A stretch of DNA of 64,000 nt from assembly GCA_029931535.1 (NCBI GenBank), contig JAQPZY010001398.1:301001-365000 (forward strand), read 5' to 3'. Position numbers and translations under genes: made by a program. This DNA is from Margaritifera margaritifera. Lineage: Eukaryota > Mollusca > Bivalvia > Unionida > Margaritiferidae. Positions 11,430 to 22,961 of the stretch are shown here, one piece after another; position 1 is the first letter of the stretch; each line of letters begins with the position of its first letter. The notes below the pieces were generated by a model. The model made no database searches. It was not told the origin of the DNA and was given only the letters and a program-made list of their open reading frames with translations.

Positions 11430-12478
11430 TATCTAATTGTTCAATACATACATATAAGTCTAACATGTATATTATTGTTCAGTACATACATATAAGTCTA
11501 ACATGTATATTATTGTTCAGTACATACATATAAGTCTAACATGTATATTATTGTTCAGTACATACATATAAGTCTAACATGTATATTATTGTTCAGTACA
11601 TACATATAAGTCTAACATGTATATTATTGTTCAGTACATACATATAAGTCTCGCATGTATATCATTGTTCAATACATACATATAAGTCTCGCCTGTGTGT
11701 CATTGTTCAGTACATACATATAAGTCTCGCCTGTGTGTCATTGTTCAGTACATACATATAAGTCTCGCCTGTGTGTCATTGTTCAGTACATACATATAAG
11801 TCTCGCCTGTGTGTCATTGTTCAGTACATACATATAAGTCTCGCCTGTGTGTCATTGTTCAGTACATACATATAAGTCTCGCCTGTGTGTCATTGTTCAT
11901 CACACACATATAAGTATCACATGTATATCATTGTTCAGCACACACATATAAGTATCACATGTATATCATTGTTCAGCACACACATATAAGTATCACATGT
12001 ATATCATTGTTCAGCACACACATATAAGTATCACATGTATATCATTGTTCAGCACACACATATAAGTATCACATGTATATCATTGTTCAGCACACACATA
12101 TAAGTATCACATGTATATCATTGTTCAGCACACACATATAAGTCTCACATGTATATCACTGTTCAATACACACATATAAGTCTCACATGTATCTCATTGT
12201 TCAATACACACATATAAGTCTCACATGTATCTCATTGTTCACCACGTACATATAAGTCTCACATGTATCTCATTGTTCACCACGTACATATAAGTCTCAC
12301 ATGTATCTCATTGTTCACCACATACATATAAGTCTCACATGTATCTAATTGTTCACCACATACATATAAGTCTCACAAGTATGTAATTGTTCACCACATA
12401 CATATAAGTCTCACATGTATGTAATTGGTCAGTACATACATATAAGTCTCACATGTATATAATTGTTCAATACATACA
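11430..12478. repeat. 38 bp minisatellite, ~27 copies, inside LINE linker
   Basis: The unit is ATTGTTCAGTACATACATAT followed by AAGTCTAACATGTATATT. Subtypes come in consecutive blocks: TAACATGTATATT (11450-11640), TCGCCTGTGTGTC (11680-11895), ATCACATGTATATC with CACACA (11900-12140), and CTCACATGTATCTC with CACGTACA (12140-12400). Confidence 0.95.
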
Positions 12479-12599
12479 TATTGATGTTTTACTTATAAGA
12501 CAGCTTCTTGTACTCTTCTAATATATTCCAGATCATTTCATGATGAATTATTACATTTACAGAAAGTTTTCACTTTAATTTCCTTTTAGAAAGCTATTT

Positions 12600-13140
12600 T
12601 AATTTTTAAAAGAGAATGATCAGCCCTACACCCTGGTGCAATATTTACTTTTTTCAATAATTGTAAATACATTTTCTGAACCTAGAAAAAGTCCAGTCTG
12701 GCTTGTTTTACTTGATTACTTTTCGTCCAGATATACCTATGGATCCCTATATTATGTTCCCTCCATCCATCTACTAAATTATATTCTGTACATATTACTA
12801 AGACAACTTCTCTTGCTCTTGGATTATTACATTATTACATTATTAAAACTATCTATATGTGGATCCATCGCAAATTTTAAATACCCCCCCCCCCCCCCAG
12901 TTATAAAATGTTTTCAAATACAATATAATTTTTTCTTATCTTAAGCTAAAAATCTGGACTGTCTCTATTTGGATTTTAAATATTAATAAGTGTAAATCTG
13001 TGGTTTCCAATGGTTACGTCCATGCTGAGTTTATTGCCTGTATTATCTTTCTTTATTCCATGGAAGGTAAACTGGAAATTATTATTAAATAATATAGCTA
13101 CACCTCTTGAGTTAGTATGAACTAAAATAAGAATTTGGTT
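12600..13140 (-). pseudogene. Apurinic endonuclease domain of Tx1-like LINE (broken)
   Basis: The minus strand encodes SRGVAILFNNNFQFTFHG and then MDVTIGNHRFTLINI (~13000-13115), followed after frame breaks by YNLVDGWREHNIGIHRYIW and TKSNQVKQARLDFF (~12680-12790). These match the order and spacing of the LINE endonuclease, including the conserved R(L)DFF segment. A C-run at 12883-12898 breaks the frame. The start of the domain, with its first metal-binding residues, was not found. Confidence 0.7.
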
Positions 13141-13149
13141 GTATAGCCT

Positions 13150-13800
13150 TCTATAGGTAAAAAAAAATGATGTGTAAACTCTGTTGTGAATCGTACCCGG
13201 TCTCTTTTGTACAGCTGTCGTAAATCAAACTGTGTGCAATCCAGGACACTATTACAGAAGGGTTCTCAAATTCAAAGGATAAATATATTATTCTAAATTA
13301 CAAACTACTGAAGTCTCACGGTTTACTAACACAAACACGGCTTGTTTATAATCATTCAACTAAATGTCTTGAAATTTCAAAAAAGAGTCTGCTTAAAATT
13401 CTGATCAAGTAGAACGGACAATACATGTAATATAAATGGATTATTTAAAATGCAAACTGTATATAATGCTCATTTAATTTTAGTACGGAGAGATGAATTA
13501 ACCTACAATTATAGATAACATGCTAGCCTGAATGAAAACCAACATGTTCGCTATAAATATATTAGTAGTTTTCTTATGCTGTCATTTGCTTTTATCAACA
13601 TTCTCCATTGCAACAAGTCCCATCCCACTTTTAAAACACTGCCTAATAACGAAACTTGAAATTTGGTGCAAGCGTCAGTTAGATTTAAATTTTGAATTAT
13701 TTTAGGGGTCTATTTATAGCAGAATAAAAAAAGATAAATAAAGACAAGTGTCTCAATGAAACAACCGGGGATGCAAGCAAGATGTATTTCTATGTCCAGG
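13150..13800. other. Anonymous stretch
   Basis: AT-rich sequence with no coding, repeat or RNA signal that I can support. Confidence 0.4.
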
Positions 13801-13805
13801 TCTTA

Positions 13806-14013
13806 ACATACATCGCAAATTACTAACTCCGTCTATAGTAATGCTACGGAATATTTACACCTTAACTCCGTCAATTGAAATGTTAGGGAACATTTACACC
13901 TTAACTCCGCCAATGGTAATGCTACAGGGCATTTACACCTTAACTCCGTCAATAGAAATGTTAAGGAACATTTTCACATTAACTCGGTCAATATAAATAT
14001 TACGGAACATATA
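13806..14013. repeat. ~39 bp diverged minisatellite, ~5 copies
   Basis: The unit is CTTAACTCCGTCAATTGAAA followed by TGTTAGGGAACATTTACAC. Copies differ at many positions, so the array is old. Confidence 0.8.
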
Positions 14014-14705
14014 CACCACACTCCCTTCCCATTTCACACCGAACAAAAGAAAATAAATATGGCTGACACCATTCCCCTCTTCCCTTTTATGGGGAGAGGG
14101 GAATAATGGAACTGGAATGACTTGAAATGAAATAATAAATACCTTCAAGGTCATTGGAGAATTGCAGATACACTCGGCGCGATCAAATAATTTCAATCAA
14201 GGGGCAAATTTTCAATACTGTTAGATTTCTGTACTATCAATTTGAAAATTATACTAACAAACAAGGTAAAGCATTTCTGCAAGATTATCGCAGAAAAAAA
14301 GTGTGCAGCCATTAGCGATATCAGACATGGAAGGTACTACCCAATTCACGAGTCTAGTTCAACCAAACTCTCGCGTGACTCGGAGAGATCTACGCCGGAC
14401 GAGATGCTTGTAAATGTCCGTACAACCGATTGTCACTGATAGATGTTCCTCATTTCTTTTTTTTTCTAAGCGAGTGTCGCAGTTTAATGGTTTTGCAAGA
14501 TTTTAGTTTAGAAGCGAAATCTTATATAATCTGTACATATATTTTATGGTCCGTCCAAAATATAACAAATAATATGAAAAGTGTGTATTTATATTATCTA
14601 TATTTGTTTCAAGAAAACGTACTAGCCTATCAGCCAATCAGCGACTTTTCAAAATTTTCCGTAGGCATCGTTTTGGAGATTAAATGATTTATTTAGACCT
14701 TTACC

Positions 14706-14815
<110 letters not shown>

Positions 14816-15579
14816 GGTTGGAGTCTGGTTGAACGAGTTTACCCAACTCGGTACGCTCTTCACAGCTTAAGGCTGATTTTACCTCTGGGTCTTCTAAATC
14901 TTAGACCATCGTTTCGTCGCTTTAGTACACGAGGACATTTTCTTCTCTAAACACAGACTGAAATCAAATCAAAAACGAGGGATAAAAAAGCAGACCATAT
15001 ACGGCGACTCAGATGCGCTTCATTGTGACGTTATCAGTATGTTGTGACGTCTAACTGGTAATGTCCTCAGCCCTGTGCCCGATCTATGCAAGTTACGAAT
15101 TCATGATTCTTTCCTCATATGTATTAAGTACATTCTTCACACTTTGCATTAAAGCCATTGTAGAGAAAAGATCCCAGCAAATGCAATATAAATTGAGTGT
15201 GATGTGCATCAGTTATCAAAACATATGGTTTTCTCCAGGTGGCATCTTACCATACAATTTAAAGCGTCGTGGAAGTGATATTAGCCGTCCAAAGGGAGGT
15301 TACCCGCTGTGAGGAGTATGTCCAATTCGGATGTAAACTACTTCCCAGGTGGCGCTCTCGCTTCTCCCAAAACGCCACTGCCACCACAAATTAATATATG
15401 CAACTTTGTTGCTTACACGCCTGACAAGTAACCAAAAATACAAAATAACTGTAAGCCTTGAGCCAGCAACTCTCGCACCGTTATTGATACGTTCTCATCA
15501 GCGTCGCCTACATTCACCAGAAAAATAAGTGAAATGGAAACTCACAACGAGGCTAACCGGGATCACATGGTCTGAACTC

Positions 15580-16090
15580 AATCGGAACATCTTCGGCCGT
15601 TGTCATCGCATGCTAGAAAAAAACTCAGATATAAACAATGGCCTTTTTTTTACTGTGCTCAATCACGTTTTTGATATTACATCATAAAAACTTCATTAAC
15701 GTCACAATCACTAGATAACGTGTCATCATTAACAGCAACGTAAGCCATCGATTAAAGCTACTGAAACTGAATGATTTCTTACTTTTTTTTTTCATTACAA
15801 AGCTGCATGAATAACATTAAATATTAAAAGTGCAGGTATTTCATTGATTGTTCAAAGGTCGTCCAGTGTTATTTTCAAGGCCTATCATTTTGGAAGAATC
15901 ATTTCTTCCCACATCTAGCCTGATGTTCGTCCGCCAAAATTTTACCAATTCGGGAAGTATCACTACGATTACCTCCGAGTCTCTTTCAGAGAGTCAGAGT
16001 TATTCGTCTCGCATCAGAAAGAGACGAGGATGTTCCGAATGGGTCTGAACTCAATCGGAGTTCCTCTGCCATTTCCGTCAAGTTGAGAAA
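15580..16090. repeat. Foldback-family arms and internal hairpin
   Basis: CTGAACTCAATCGGAACATC occurs at 15572-15591 and CTGAACTCAATCGGA recurs at 16046-16060. A left-arm-like CCGCCAAAATTTTACCAATT lies at 15931-15950. Between them is the hairpin CGAGTCTCTTTCAGA...TCAGAAAGAGACGAG (~15976-16028), close to the one at 1770-1830. This is a second copy of the foldback seen near 1.75 kb. Confidence 0.55.
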
Positions 16091-16289
16091 GAAACCTTGG
16101 ATGTAATTCGCCCCCATTGAGAACTATATTCGTAACTACTTGGCACAATATGGCGGCGGAAGGAGACAAAGTCACAATCGTAAGATCATCGGCCTTTTCT
16201 GTCGCAACATATGTGGTGCACTCCGCCAGAGTTGAATCACTAAACCCATCAAATTTTTATATATTCCTACAACTATATCCGAGGTTAGT

Positions 16290-16640
16290 TCTTAACTTGG
16301 CGGAAATGGCCGAGCGATGTCCCTATTGGGTCTGGGCTGTGTTTTTAGCGATGCTCTGACCATTAATATGTTTCACTTTGATCTTTGGTTGTTCTTTTCG
16401 TCAACTTCGTTGTAGTCGTGTGACGTCACTTACCATCGATTATGAAAACATGGCATGATGGTAGATAGGTGAGCGTCCCTAGACACAAGCACATTTCACA
16501 GTTTATGAAATTTTTCATCGAGACTGGTTCGACCAAAGCTGTACACAGGAACATACTTTGGGTCCTGAAATCTCATTCAGAACAGGCTTCTTTGGTCCGA
16601 CCGCCAAAACGGATCCTGTGCAGGCAGTGACATTGCTTGT
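16290..16640 (+). mobile_element. Dispersed repeat, copy A
   Basis: It opens with TTGGCGGAAATGGCCGAG plus a TGTCCCTATTGGGT arm, then GGGCTGTGTTTTTAGCGATG, CTTTGATCTTTGGTTG, AGCGTCCCTAGACACAAGC and TTTGGGTCCTGAAATCTC. The same blocks occur in the same order at 28944-29340. No ORF is conserved, so a non-autonomous element is likely. Confidence 0.65.
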
Positions 16641-17278
16641 CAACATACATGAGAGGGAGTGAGATGATCTTTTACTCCCATGCGAATGAAAAGTCTGAAG
16701 TTGTTCCTAATGATGGGCAGGTTTATGCTTTTTTTCTTTTTTTTAACAGTCCTATATATCGAGCAGAACACATAGTTCAACAGACAGTCTTCCTGTCTGG
16801 AAAGATTTTTTAAAAAACAGACAGGAATATATATGAAGTTTTTAATAGATACGCACTCTAAACTTCATGCCGTGAATTTTAAGCAAGTCTCATTATCGTC
16901 AATTCAGAGTAAAAGGTTGTCAATATTCAGCCTAATACTGTCAATACCAAGCTGTAAAGCTGACACTGTATGTCAAAATCATGCATATTTATTACCCAGT
17001 ATCAACAGAGCAACTCAGCAAGAATTCTCACTGGGGTGTAATTACCTCATTCAGTTCACTCTTGCTGTATTATATACTAACATGCCTTACAAACCAGTAA
17101 TCCTACATATGCGATCCATGATCCTATTATTTGAAACATTTATTGCGAAATGTACCACCCGTTTTCGAGGCCATATTAAAATTCAACCATTACTACATTT
17201 CAATTGCTGAAATTATTCGTCATTATTGCACGCAGTGGTTAAACAAGCCTAGCAATATATACCATTTACATGCGAAAC

Positions 17279-17280
<2 letters not shown>

Positions 17281-17353
<73 letters not shown>

Positions 17354-17371
17354 CACACACACACACACACA
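17281..17371. repeat. (CT)n(CA)n microsatellite
   Basis: A CT run to about 17350 is followed by CA repeats. The 16640-17280 and 17372-17773 flanks show no supported gene. Confidence 0.95.
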
Positions 17372-17773
17372 CCAAGAGACTGGATCTCTGTTTTAACCAG
17401 ACTCTCGCGTGGCCCTGTGGGATCTTCACCTTGCGACGGTCTGGTAACATTTCGCTGACAAATGCATCACACTACCAGTACTTGTGAGACCGCCAACCTA
17501 TGATACTGGCTTGCCAATTTAGGCCTCTACCATCCAAGTAAAATGTTTAATTGATCTGTGTTACCGATAGAAGGCACTTCGTTAAAACTTTGTAGTAGTG
17601 AAACTACAAATATATATAACTCCCTAACACAAAATATTCTAGATATATTTTATTCAATCATTCAAACTAAAATAATATTGAAAACTGAAAAGGATATAAT
17701 TTAGCACCACCACCAATGCAGGAGGTGTATCTCAATTATCCAATAAAAATGTCCATGTATAGTGAAATGTGAC

Positions 17774-17879
17774 TGTATTATCCAATAGATGTTTATACAA
17801 TAACTTAATTGCATTTGATAGATTTAGCAAATCGAAAGCAAACTGCACTTCCGTTGTACACGTCATCACTTTAGGAGCA
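17774..17879 (+). repeat. 5' LTR of gypsy element
   Basis: It begins TGTATTATCCAATAGATG and ends CACTTTAGGAGCA. About ten differences separate it from the 3' copy. It is short for an LTR; it could be a truncated version, but the TG...CA ends match in both copies. Confidence 0.75.
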
Positions 17880-18139
17880 AATCATTTCAGGAGTACAGAT
17901 GATAGAATCATAAAACATTTAATACAGACAACTGAGAACAAAACACTCATTCCAAAAGCAGCCAATATGAAGTGGAATATTTCCTAATTCCTCACAGAAA
18001 CGGCCCAGGTAGAAAATACATCACTATAAATATAGGATATGAAATTAGAAGAAGAAAGAGCAATATCAAAAGTATGACAGAAGATACAGTTCCGAAAAGT
18101 TCAAAACCCTAGGAAGTTGCACAGTGAACAGGCTAATAA

Positions 18140-18290
18140 TTGCCAAGCATGCATGTACTGCGGACTGACTCGAGTACACAGAGAAGAGACTGTCCAGCAT
18201 ATGGAAAGAAACGCAAGAAATGTGGAAAGTGGAATCACTTAGTTGCAATTTGTAAATCTGAAAGTCGAAGAGGTGGCTGAGTAACATCGA
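18140..18290 (+). pseudogene. Gag zinc-knuckle remnant
   Basis: One frame reads CMYCGLTRVHREE; after a +1 shift the next reads CPAYGKKRKKCGKWNHLVAI followed by CK. This is the CCHC region found before the protease in gypsy elements of this type. One expected Cys of the second knuckle is Arg. In a live element the knuckles bind the genomic RNA in the particle. Confidence 0.7.
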
Positions 18291-18395
18291 AAAGAGGGCG
18301 AAACAGGCAAAGAGGTACAAATTGAGCGGAAACCAGATCAAGAAAAAAAAACCCACAAAACAAGAAAAACAAAATTCAACAAGTTCTGATGATGA

Positions 18396-18635
18396 ATGTT
18401 TCGAACAAAAACAGTCAATAACATACAGCAGCAAGTAAGAAAAGTCAAGAAAATAGGAAACACAGACAAGACAGTGAAAGTCAGAATTGACGATGTTGAC
18501 GTTAGAGTTGAACCAGATAGTGGAGCATATGTGAACATCATGGATGAGCACCAATTCAAAGCTTTCATACACAGAACGAGCAATGAATGGCAATTGAAGT
18601 CCAGCAATATAAGACTAAATACACTTCAGAATTAA
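18396..18635 (+). pseudogene. Retroelement aspartic protease remnant
   Basis: The open stretch contains VRIDDVDVRVEPDSGAYVN. The DSGA motif (codons near 18516-18527) is the active-site loop of retropepsins, where the usual triad is D-[ST]-G. The flap and second conserved region fall in a different frame after the stop at 18635. In a live element it would cut the polyprotein. Confidence 0.7.
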
Positions 18636-18899
18636 CTTCCTGTAAAAGGTGAATTTGCTGCAATCATTAAGAACAAGAGAAGAGGAATAAAGGCAAGATT
18701 CATCATTGTGATAGGGAGAACTGATTCACCGTCACTGATAGCAAGAACACACTGACAGAGCTAGGCATGCTACAAATTGAATTAAATGGAACCCTTGGTG
18801 AAATCAACGATATGCGATATGCGAACAAAAGAGACAGTAGAGAGCCAAGTCTAAGATCTCACAAACAACTTTAGTCAAGTTTTCAATAGCATTGGTAGG

Positions 18900-19640
18900 G
18901 TAAGAGATGTCAGAAATGACATGGAGATTCTATAAAAACTCGGCAAGAAGCCAGAGGCAAGTCCAGGAGCACAGAAACCAAGACCAGTTGCTTATAACTT
19001 GCAGAAACCTCGCAAAGCGTGGAATGAACGAGGCATACAAGAAGATATATTTTAACCAGTAGCTGAAGTCGAGCCAGTAACTTGGAGTTCACGTAATACC
19101 GCCTAAACCAAGATACTGCATGCAACCAAAAGAAAAGCTGGGACCACACATGGTTAGAGCCGGCGTGGATCCGATCATGCGTGATACATATATGAAAAGG
19201 ATCAGAGTTATACAGGTACCATTATTTGAAGCCTTTATGTACAGATTCCACGACTGCAAGGTCTTCTCCAAACTCAAAGATATCAACTCACACTAGACTC
19301 AGCATCTCGAGATATTATTACCTTCAGCACACCATGCGGCAACATGAGACCAAAACGTCTAGTGTTCGAAGCAAAATCATCCCAAGATCTCTGTGATGAA
19401 GCAGTGTGTAGAATATTTGGAGATATTCTAAAATGCATGAATCTGAGTACCAAGATTCAAGATTATCACGGCCAACGAACCGCTCCTGCATATGTTTACT
19501 AAAGCAACGTCGAAACTTCCACCTACAATTGAAACCTGGGTGATGGACATACCAGATGCTGACTATGAATTACTCTATGAAGCAGATCCTATGGACTTTT
19601 TATCAAGGCATCCGCTACCGGAGACATGTAAAGATGGTAC
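18900..19640 (+). pseudogene. Gypsy reverse transcriptase / RNase H fragments
   Basis: Frames give PVAEVEPVTWSS (N-terminal RT, ~19057-19092), FSTPCGNMRPKRLVFEAKSS (~19324-19383, the segment before motif C in gypsy RTs), and then directly LPPTIETWVMDIPDADYEL with ADPMDFLSRHPLPE (~19510-19625), the tail of the RNase H/tether region. The YxDD motif and the RNase H catalytic core are absent, so an internal deletion of several hundred bp lies near 19440-19500. Confidence 0.75.
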
Positions 19641-19809
19641 AATAAAAAATCATCAAGTCTGTTGTAGTAGCGTATCATGTCATCGTACTTGACATAATTC
19701 AAGAGGAGACAGTGAGAGAAAGTCAGATAAAAAAAGAAAATTAAAGAAAAGGATACTCGTATGTGACTGAGAGCTCCATAAGACCGATGCTGACATTGTA
19801 TCTTTCTAC

Positions 19810-20510
19810 ATGCTTAGACAGGATTTCATCATTATAGATGGATTAATCTACAGATTAAACCAGATTGTCATTCCAAGGAGTTTACAACGAAAAGTCACCA
19901 AAGCTGCACACAACCTTGGACACTTACAAATGACTAAAACCAAACAAATGCTCAAAGACAAGTATAGGTTTCTAGCAATGAACAAAATGGTAGAAGAGGT
20001 CATCAGCCAGTGTTCGAATATCAAGTGACAACGAAAGGGCGTCGATAGGAATCAATGAAACCAAGTACGATTCCGGACAAGCCAAGAGACAGTGTAGCAA
20101 TAGATTTTGGAGGACCATACCCTGATGGACATAACAATATAGTTGTAATTGACAAGAGAAGAAGGTACCCAGAAGTGGAACCCATCCGTATTACAGATGT
20201 TAAGCAAACAACAGAGAAGCTATAAAAAAAAGAACGATCTTCGCAACCGATGCTATTCCAAGACAACTAGAAAGCGACAATGGACCACTATTTAACTCTA
20301 AACACTTCACAGAATTTGCCAAAGAAAAAAAATTCATACACCATCGCATCATTCCACTACACCCAAGAGCAAATGGAGATGCAGAACATTTTATGAAGCT
20401 ATTTAACACGACAAAGCAGACTGCACATTTGCAAGGTTTGAAACAGCTCAGTAGCTGCACAAGAATTGCACATAGGTTACAGATTGTAACCACATCCTGC
20501 AACCGGAGTT
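19810..20510 (+). pseudogene. Gypsy integrase remnant
   Basis: 19810-20028 encodes the H2C2 zinc region, with HNLGH and then QCSNIK; the second Cys is lost to a stop region. The core follows with VAIDFGGPYP (first Asp), SDNGPLFNSKHF (second Asp) and RANGDAEHFMK (Glu), so all three acidic positions are readable although the frame is broken between them. In a live element it would insert the cDNA into the genome. Confidence 0.8.
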
Positions 20511-20944
20511 ACATCATAAGCAGAAATGATGATTAGACCAGTCAGAACTAAATTTGATTACCAACACTGAGACGGCTACCAGAAATATGACCCCAACAAA
20601 ATTTATGAAAAGGACATAACACACAAAGAAAAATAAAAACATAATGCAGCAAAGAAGTATACAAAGGAACACAGTTTTGTTCTTGGAGACTATGTACTAA
20701 TAAAACAGATCAAAAGAAAAAAATGCCCAAATGCAACTAGCATTAAATATTACAAGGGGTATTTGAAAAGTTCTGAATATTTGTGCTATAGCTTTTTGTT
20801 TCTTCGAATCTTTCAATATATTTAATGCCGATCGATGGACAAAATAGAGTTCTATAAAATGATCTACAGCTGCAAATGCATCACCCTGGACACCTGCAGA
20901 CATATGCATGTGAAGTAACATTCATATATGACAGTGACGTAAAT

Positions 20945-22042
20945 ATGTCGAAGAGGGAGAACAATTATGTTTCTGAGCAAAGAGCATACTGTGAAAATTA
21001 GGGTACTCTCCGACTGATATCAAGGACGACTTGGATAAAGTTTACAGATGCAATTCTCTTTCATATCTTACAATTTATAGGTGGTTTCATCGTTTCAAAG
21101 AAGGTCTCGAATGGAAGATAACCCACGTTCTGGAAGACTGTTGTCGGCAATTGCTGACAAGGAAGTGGTTGCTGTGAAGGGGGCAATTGATGAAGATGCT
21201 CAATATACAGTGGAAGATATTTCTATTATCACGGGCATTAATTCGTAAGCTGTGTTTAATATATTTAAGAATCATTTGAAGCCCAGATAGGATTGTGCAA
21301 GAAAGTTACTGCATTTGTTGACATCGGGTTGAAATTGCCAAACAGCTACTAGCCAAAAACGAAAAGAGTTACCAGAGCCGTTTGAATGAGATTGTCACAA
21401 GTGATGAAACAATTTTTTTTTATTTTTTTAACCCGACTCAAGAGAAAATAAAAACGTTTTGATCGGAGACCTGTGTCTGACTCTGCTAGTGTCACATGCC
21501 TCCAAAGTGTTGCCAAAAGTTGTGTCACATTTGTATGCCTCCAAAGTGTTGCCAAAAGTTGTGTCACATTTGTATGCCTCCAAAGTGTTGCCAAAAGTTG
21601 TGTCACATTTGTATGCCTCCAAAGTGTTGCCAAAAGTTGTGTCACATTTGTATGCCTCCAAAGTGTTGCCAAAAGTTGTGGAAAACTACCGAACCACCCG
21701 TCTGCGCACCGGCACCCGACCTATCCATCTACTCTGCGACAACGCGCCGACGCATAAATCCCCCGCCGTGACAGACTTCCTGAAGGAGTACAGCATCCAA
21801 ACTTTGCCATATCCTCCATATAGCTCTGATATAGCTTCAAGTGATTTTTGGCTTAATCCCGTTATCAAAGATTCGCTGAGGGGCAGACGATTTGAAAGCC
21901 GCCATGAGGTTGGAAGTGCAGTTATCGAGTGTATGAACAATATATCAAAAAGTGAATACAAAATGCCGTTCAATAATTAGATAATCAGACTGAGAAAGTG
22001 TGAAGAGGTACATTTGACGTACTTTGAGGGGATGCACTGACG
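20945..22042 (+). pseudogene. Mariner transposase (broken)
   Basis: The protein would bind the inverted ends and cut and paste the element in the nucleus. The helix-turn-helix part reads IYRWFHRFKEG then PRSGRLLSAIADKEV (~21070-21160). The catalytic domain shows SDET (~21400-21412, first Asp), LLCDNAPTH (~21735-21765, second Asp) and YSSDIASSDFW (~21820-21852, third Asp), with 34 residues between the last two, the mariner D34D signature. Stops occur at several points and a 39 bp repeat expands the segment between the first and second Asp. A 173-codon open stretch (21459-21980) is only the surviving C-terminal half. Confidence 0.9.
21490..21682. repeat. 39 bp in-frame repeat inside mariner transposase
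   Basis: Five near-identical units of TATGCCTCCAAAGTGTTGCC followed by AAAAGTTGTGTCACATTTG. The unit is 13 codons long, so all three frames stay open through it. Confidence 0.95.
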
Positions 22043-22111
22043 TACTGTTCACTAATAAAGAACCTTGTTGTATAGCGCACCAATATTCAGAACTTTTTTA
22101 ATACACGTCGT

Positions 22112-22470
22112 ATATACACAATTAATAGATCAACAATCGCTGCCAGAAGAATTACAGATGAAAGAGATGTGCCGTGATGCAAGTCAGTTCAAACTCGTGA
22201 ATGAAGTTGTGAAAAATCGAGAGGAAGAGCAACACTACATGAAAAATTCAGGGAGTAACCAAAATAATTGGAGAGAAAAATCGCTTACAATGGCTAGCCC
22301 CGTGAGTGATCCTGAAGGAATCCAACCACATACAAGGGAGACAATTCCAGAGGGCACTGACCCAATACCCTTGGATAGACCCAAAATAACTGTGATGAAG
22401 GAAACACAAGGAATTACCCATAGACCACAGCGGACCAACGGAGCCACAGTACCTGAGAGATTATGTTAAA
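22112..22470 (+). pseudogene. C-terminal end of gypsy pol, 3' of the mariner
   Basis: An open frame continues to the stop at 22467-22469 with RDASQFKLVNEVVKNREEEQ, similar to the tail that follows integrase in this gypsy group. The preceding half (SFVLGDYVLIKQ, ~20669-20705) lies on the other side of the mariner, so the insertion split a formerly continuous region. Confidence 0.65.
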
Positions 22471-22836
22471 TAGACATTACAAATCCATTCTAGTGCAATT
22501 GGATAGTGAATTAGTAGAACTAATTACGACTGAATTGAGTCATTAGTGTAGTTAGTGAATAAATCTCACATCAAGTTCAATAATTTGGACAAATAATGGT
22601 TCTACGTGTGAACCAGGCAGTGACGAACGTGCAAAGTGAGCATTTATTAGTAATCAAAAGCACTGGAAATTCCGAAAATTCCTAGAAGTTTGAAAGTACT
22701 AGCTAGTGAATAGCATTTAGTTCCCAATTCATAACTGAATACTTATTTCATTAGATTTAAATGCAGTAGATTTTGTTCTTAATTCTGTTCAGATTATTTG
22801 ATTAATAGAGCTGATATCTCTCAAAAAATGAAAGAA

Positions 22837-22943
22837 TGTAATATCCAATAGATGTTTATAAAATAACTTAATTGCATTTGATAGGTTTAGCATATCGTAA
22901 GCAAACCGCATTTCCGTGTGTATACGTCATCACTTTAGGAGCA
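22837..22943 (+). repeat. 3' LTR of gypsy element
   Basis: It begins TGTAATATCCAATAGATG and ends CACTTTAGGAGCA. The purine-rich AAAAAATGAAAGAA directly upstream (22823-22836) fits a polypurine tract for plus-strand priming. Confidence 0.75.
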
Positions 22944-22961
22944 CTGTGTGTGAGGTAGTCA

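Larger units (their letters stand above)
8614..13150 (-). mobile_element. Decayed Tx1/L1-like non-LTR retrotransposon
   Basis: Read on the minus strand, this region holds in order an apurinic endonuclease region (~13140-12600), a linker broken by two minisatellites (12478-11085), a reverse transcriptase (~11060-9980) and a C-terminal region ending at 8614. It is full of stops and frameshifts, so it is a fossil. After removing the arrays the remaining coding length is about 3.1 kb, consistent with ORF2 of this LINE group. The 5' end and any ORF1 are not recognisable beyond 13150. Assignment rests on recognised motifs, not a search. Confidence 0.75.
20753..22110 (+). mobile_element. Mariner element, 1358 bp, nested in gypsy
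   Basis: The imperfect inverted termini share AAGTTCTGAATATT: plus strand at 20776-20789 and minus strand near 22084-22097. The outer ends are CAAGGGGTATTTG and, reading inward from the right, CGACGTGTATT. TA flanks both ends (20751-20752 and 22111-22112), the expected target duplication. Length matches a full-size mariner. The encoded transposase is broken. Confidence 0.9.
17774..22943 (+). mobile_element. Ty3/gypsy LTR retrotransposon (degenerate, nested mariner)
   Basis: Two 106-107 bp direct repeats starting TGTA and ending GCA bound a gag-protease-RT-RNase H linker-integrase sequence in canonical Ty3/gypsy order. Without the 1358 bp mariner the element is about 3.8 kb, shorter than a typical 5 kb relative. 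Only about 260 bp separates the 5' LTR from the gag zinc knuckle, so most of gag is missing, and much of RT/RNase H is also gone. LTR identity is roughly 90% by eye, and stops and frameshifts are frequent, so the copy is old. No clear target duplication is seen (flanks GTGAC and CTGTG). Confidence 0.8.

Noticed and set aside
15061..15312. Possible 83-codon gene
   Set aside because: Random-looking composition, no recognisable domain and no supporting signals such as splice context or a family motif.
18066..18593. 175-codon minus-strand ORF
   Set aside because: It is antisense to the gag/protease part of the gypsy element and shows no family features of its own.
21459..21980. Intact 173-aa gene
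   Set aside because: It is the surviving C-terminal half of the broken mariner transposase plus its internal repeat.
22065..22469. Independent 134-aa gene
   Set aside because: It begins in the mariner's right end and continues in the gypsy pol tail; it is a junction artefact.
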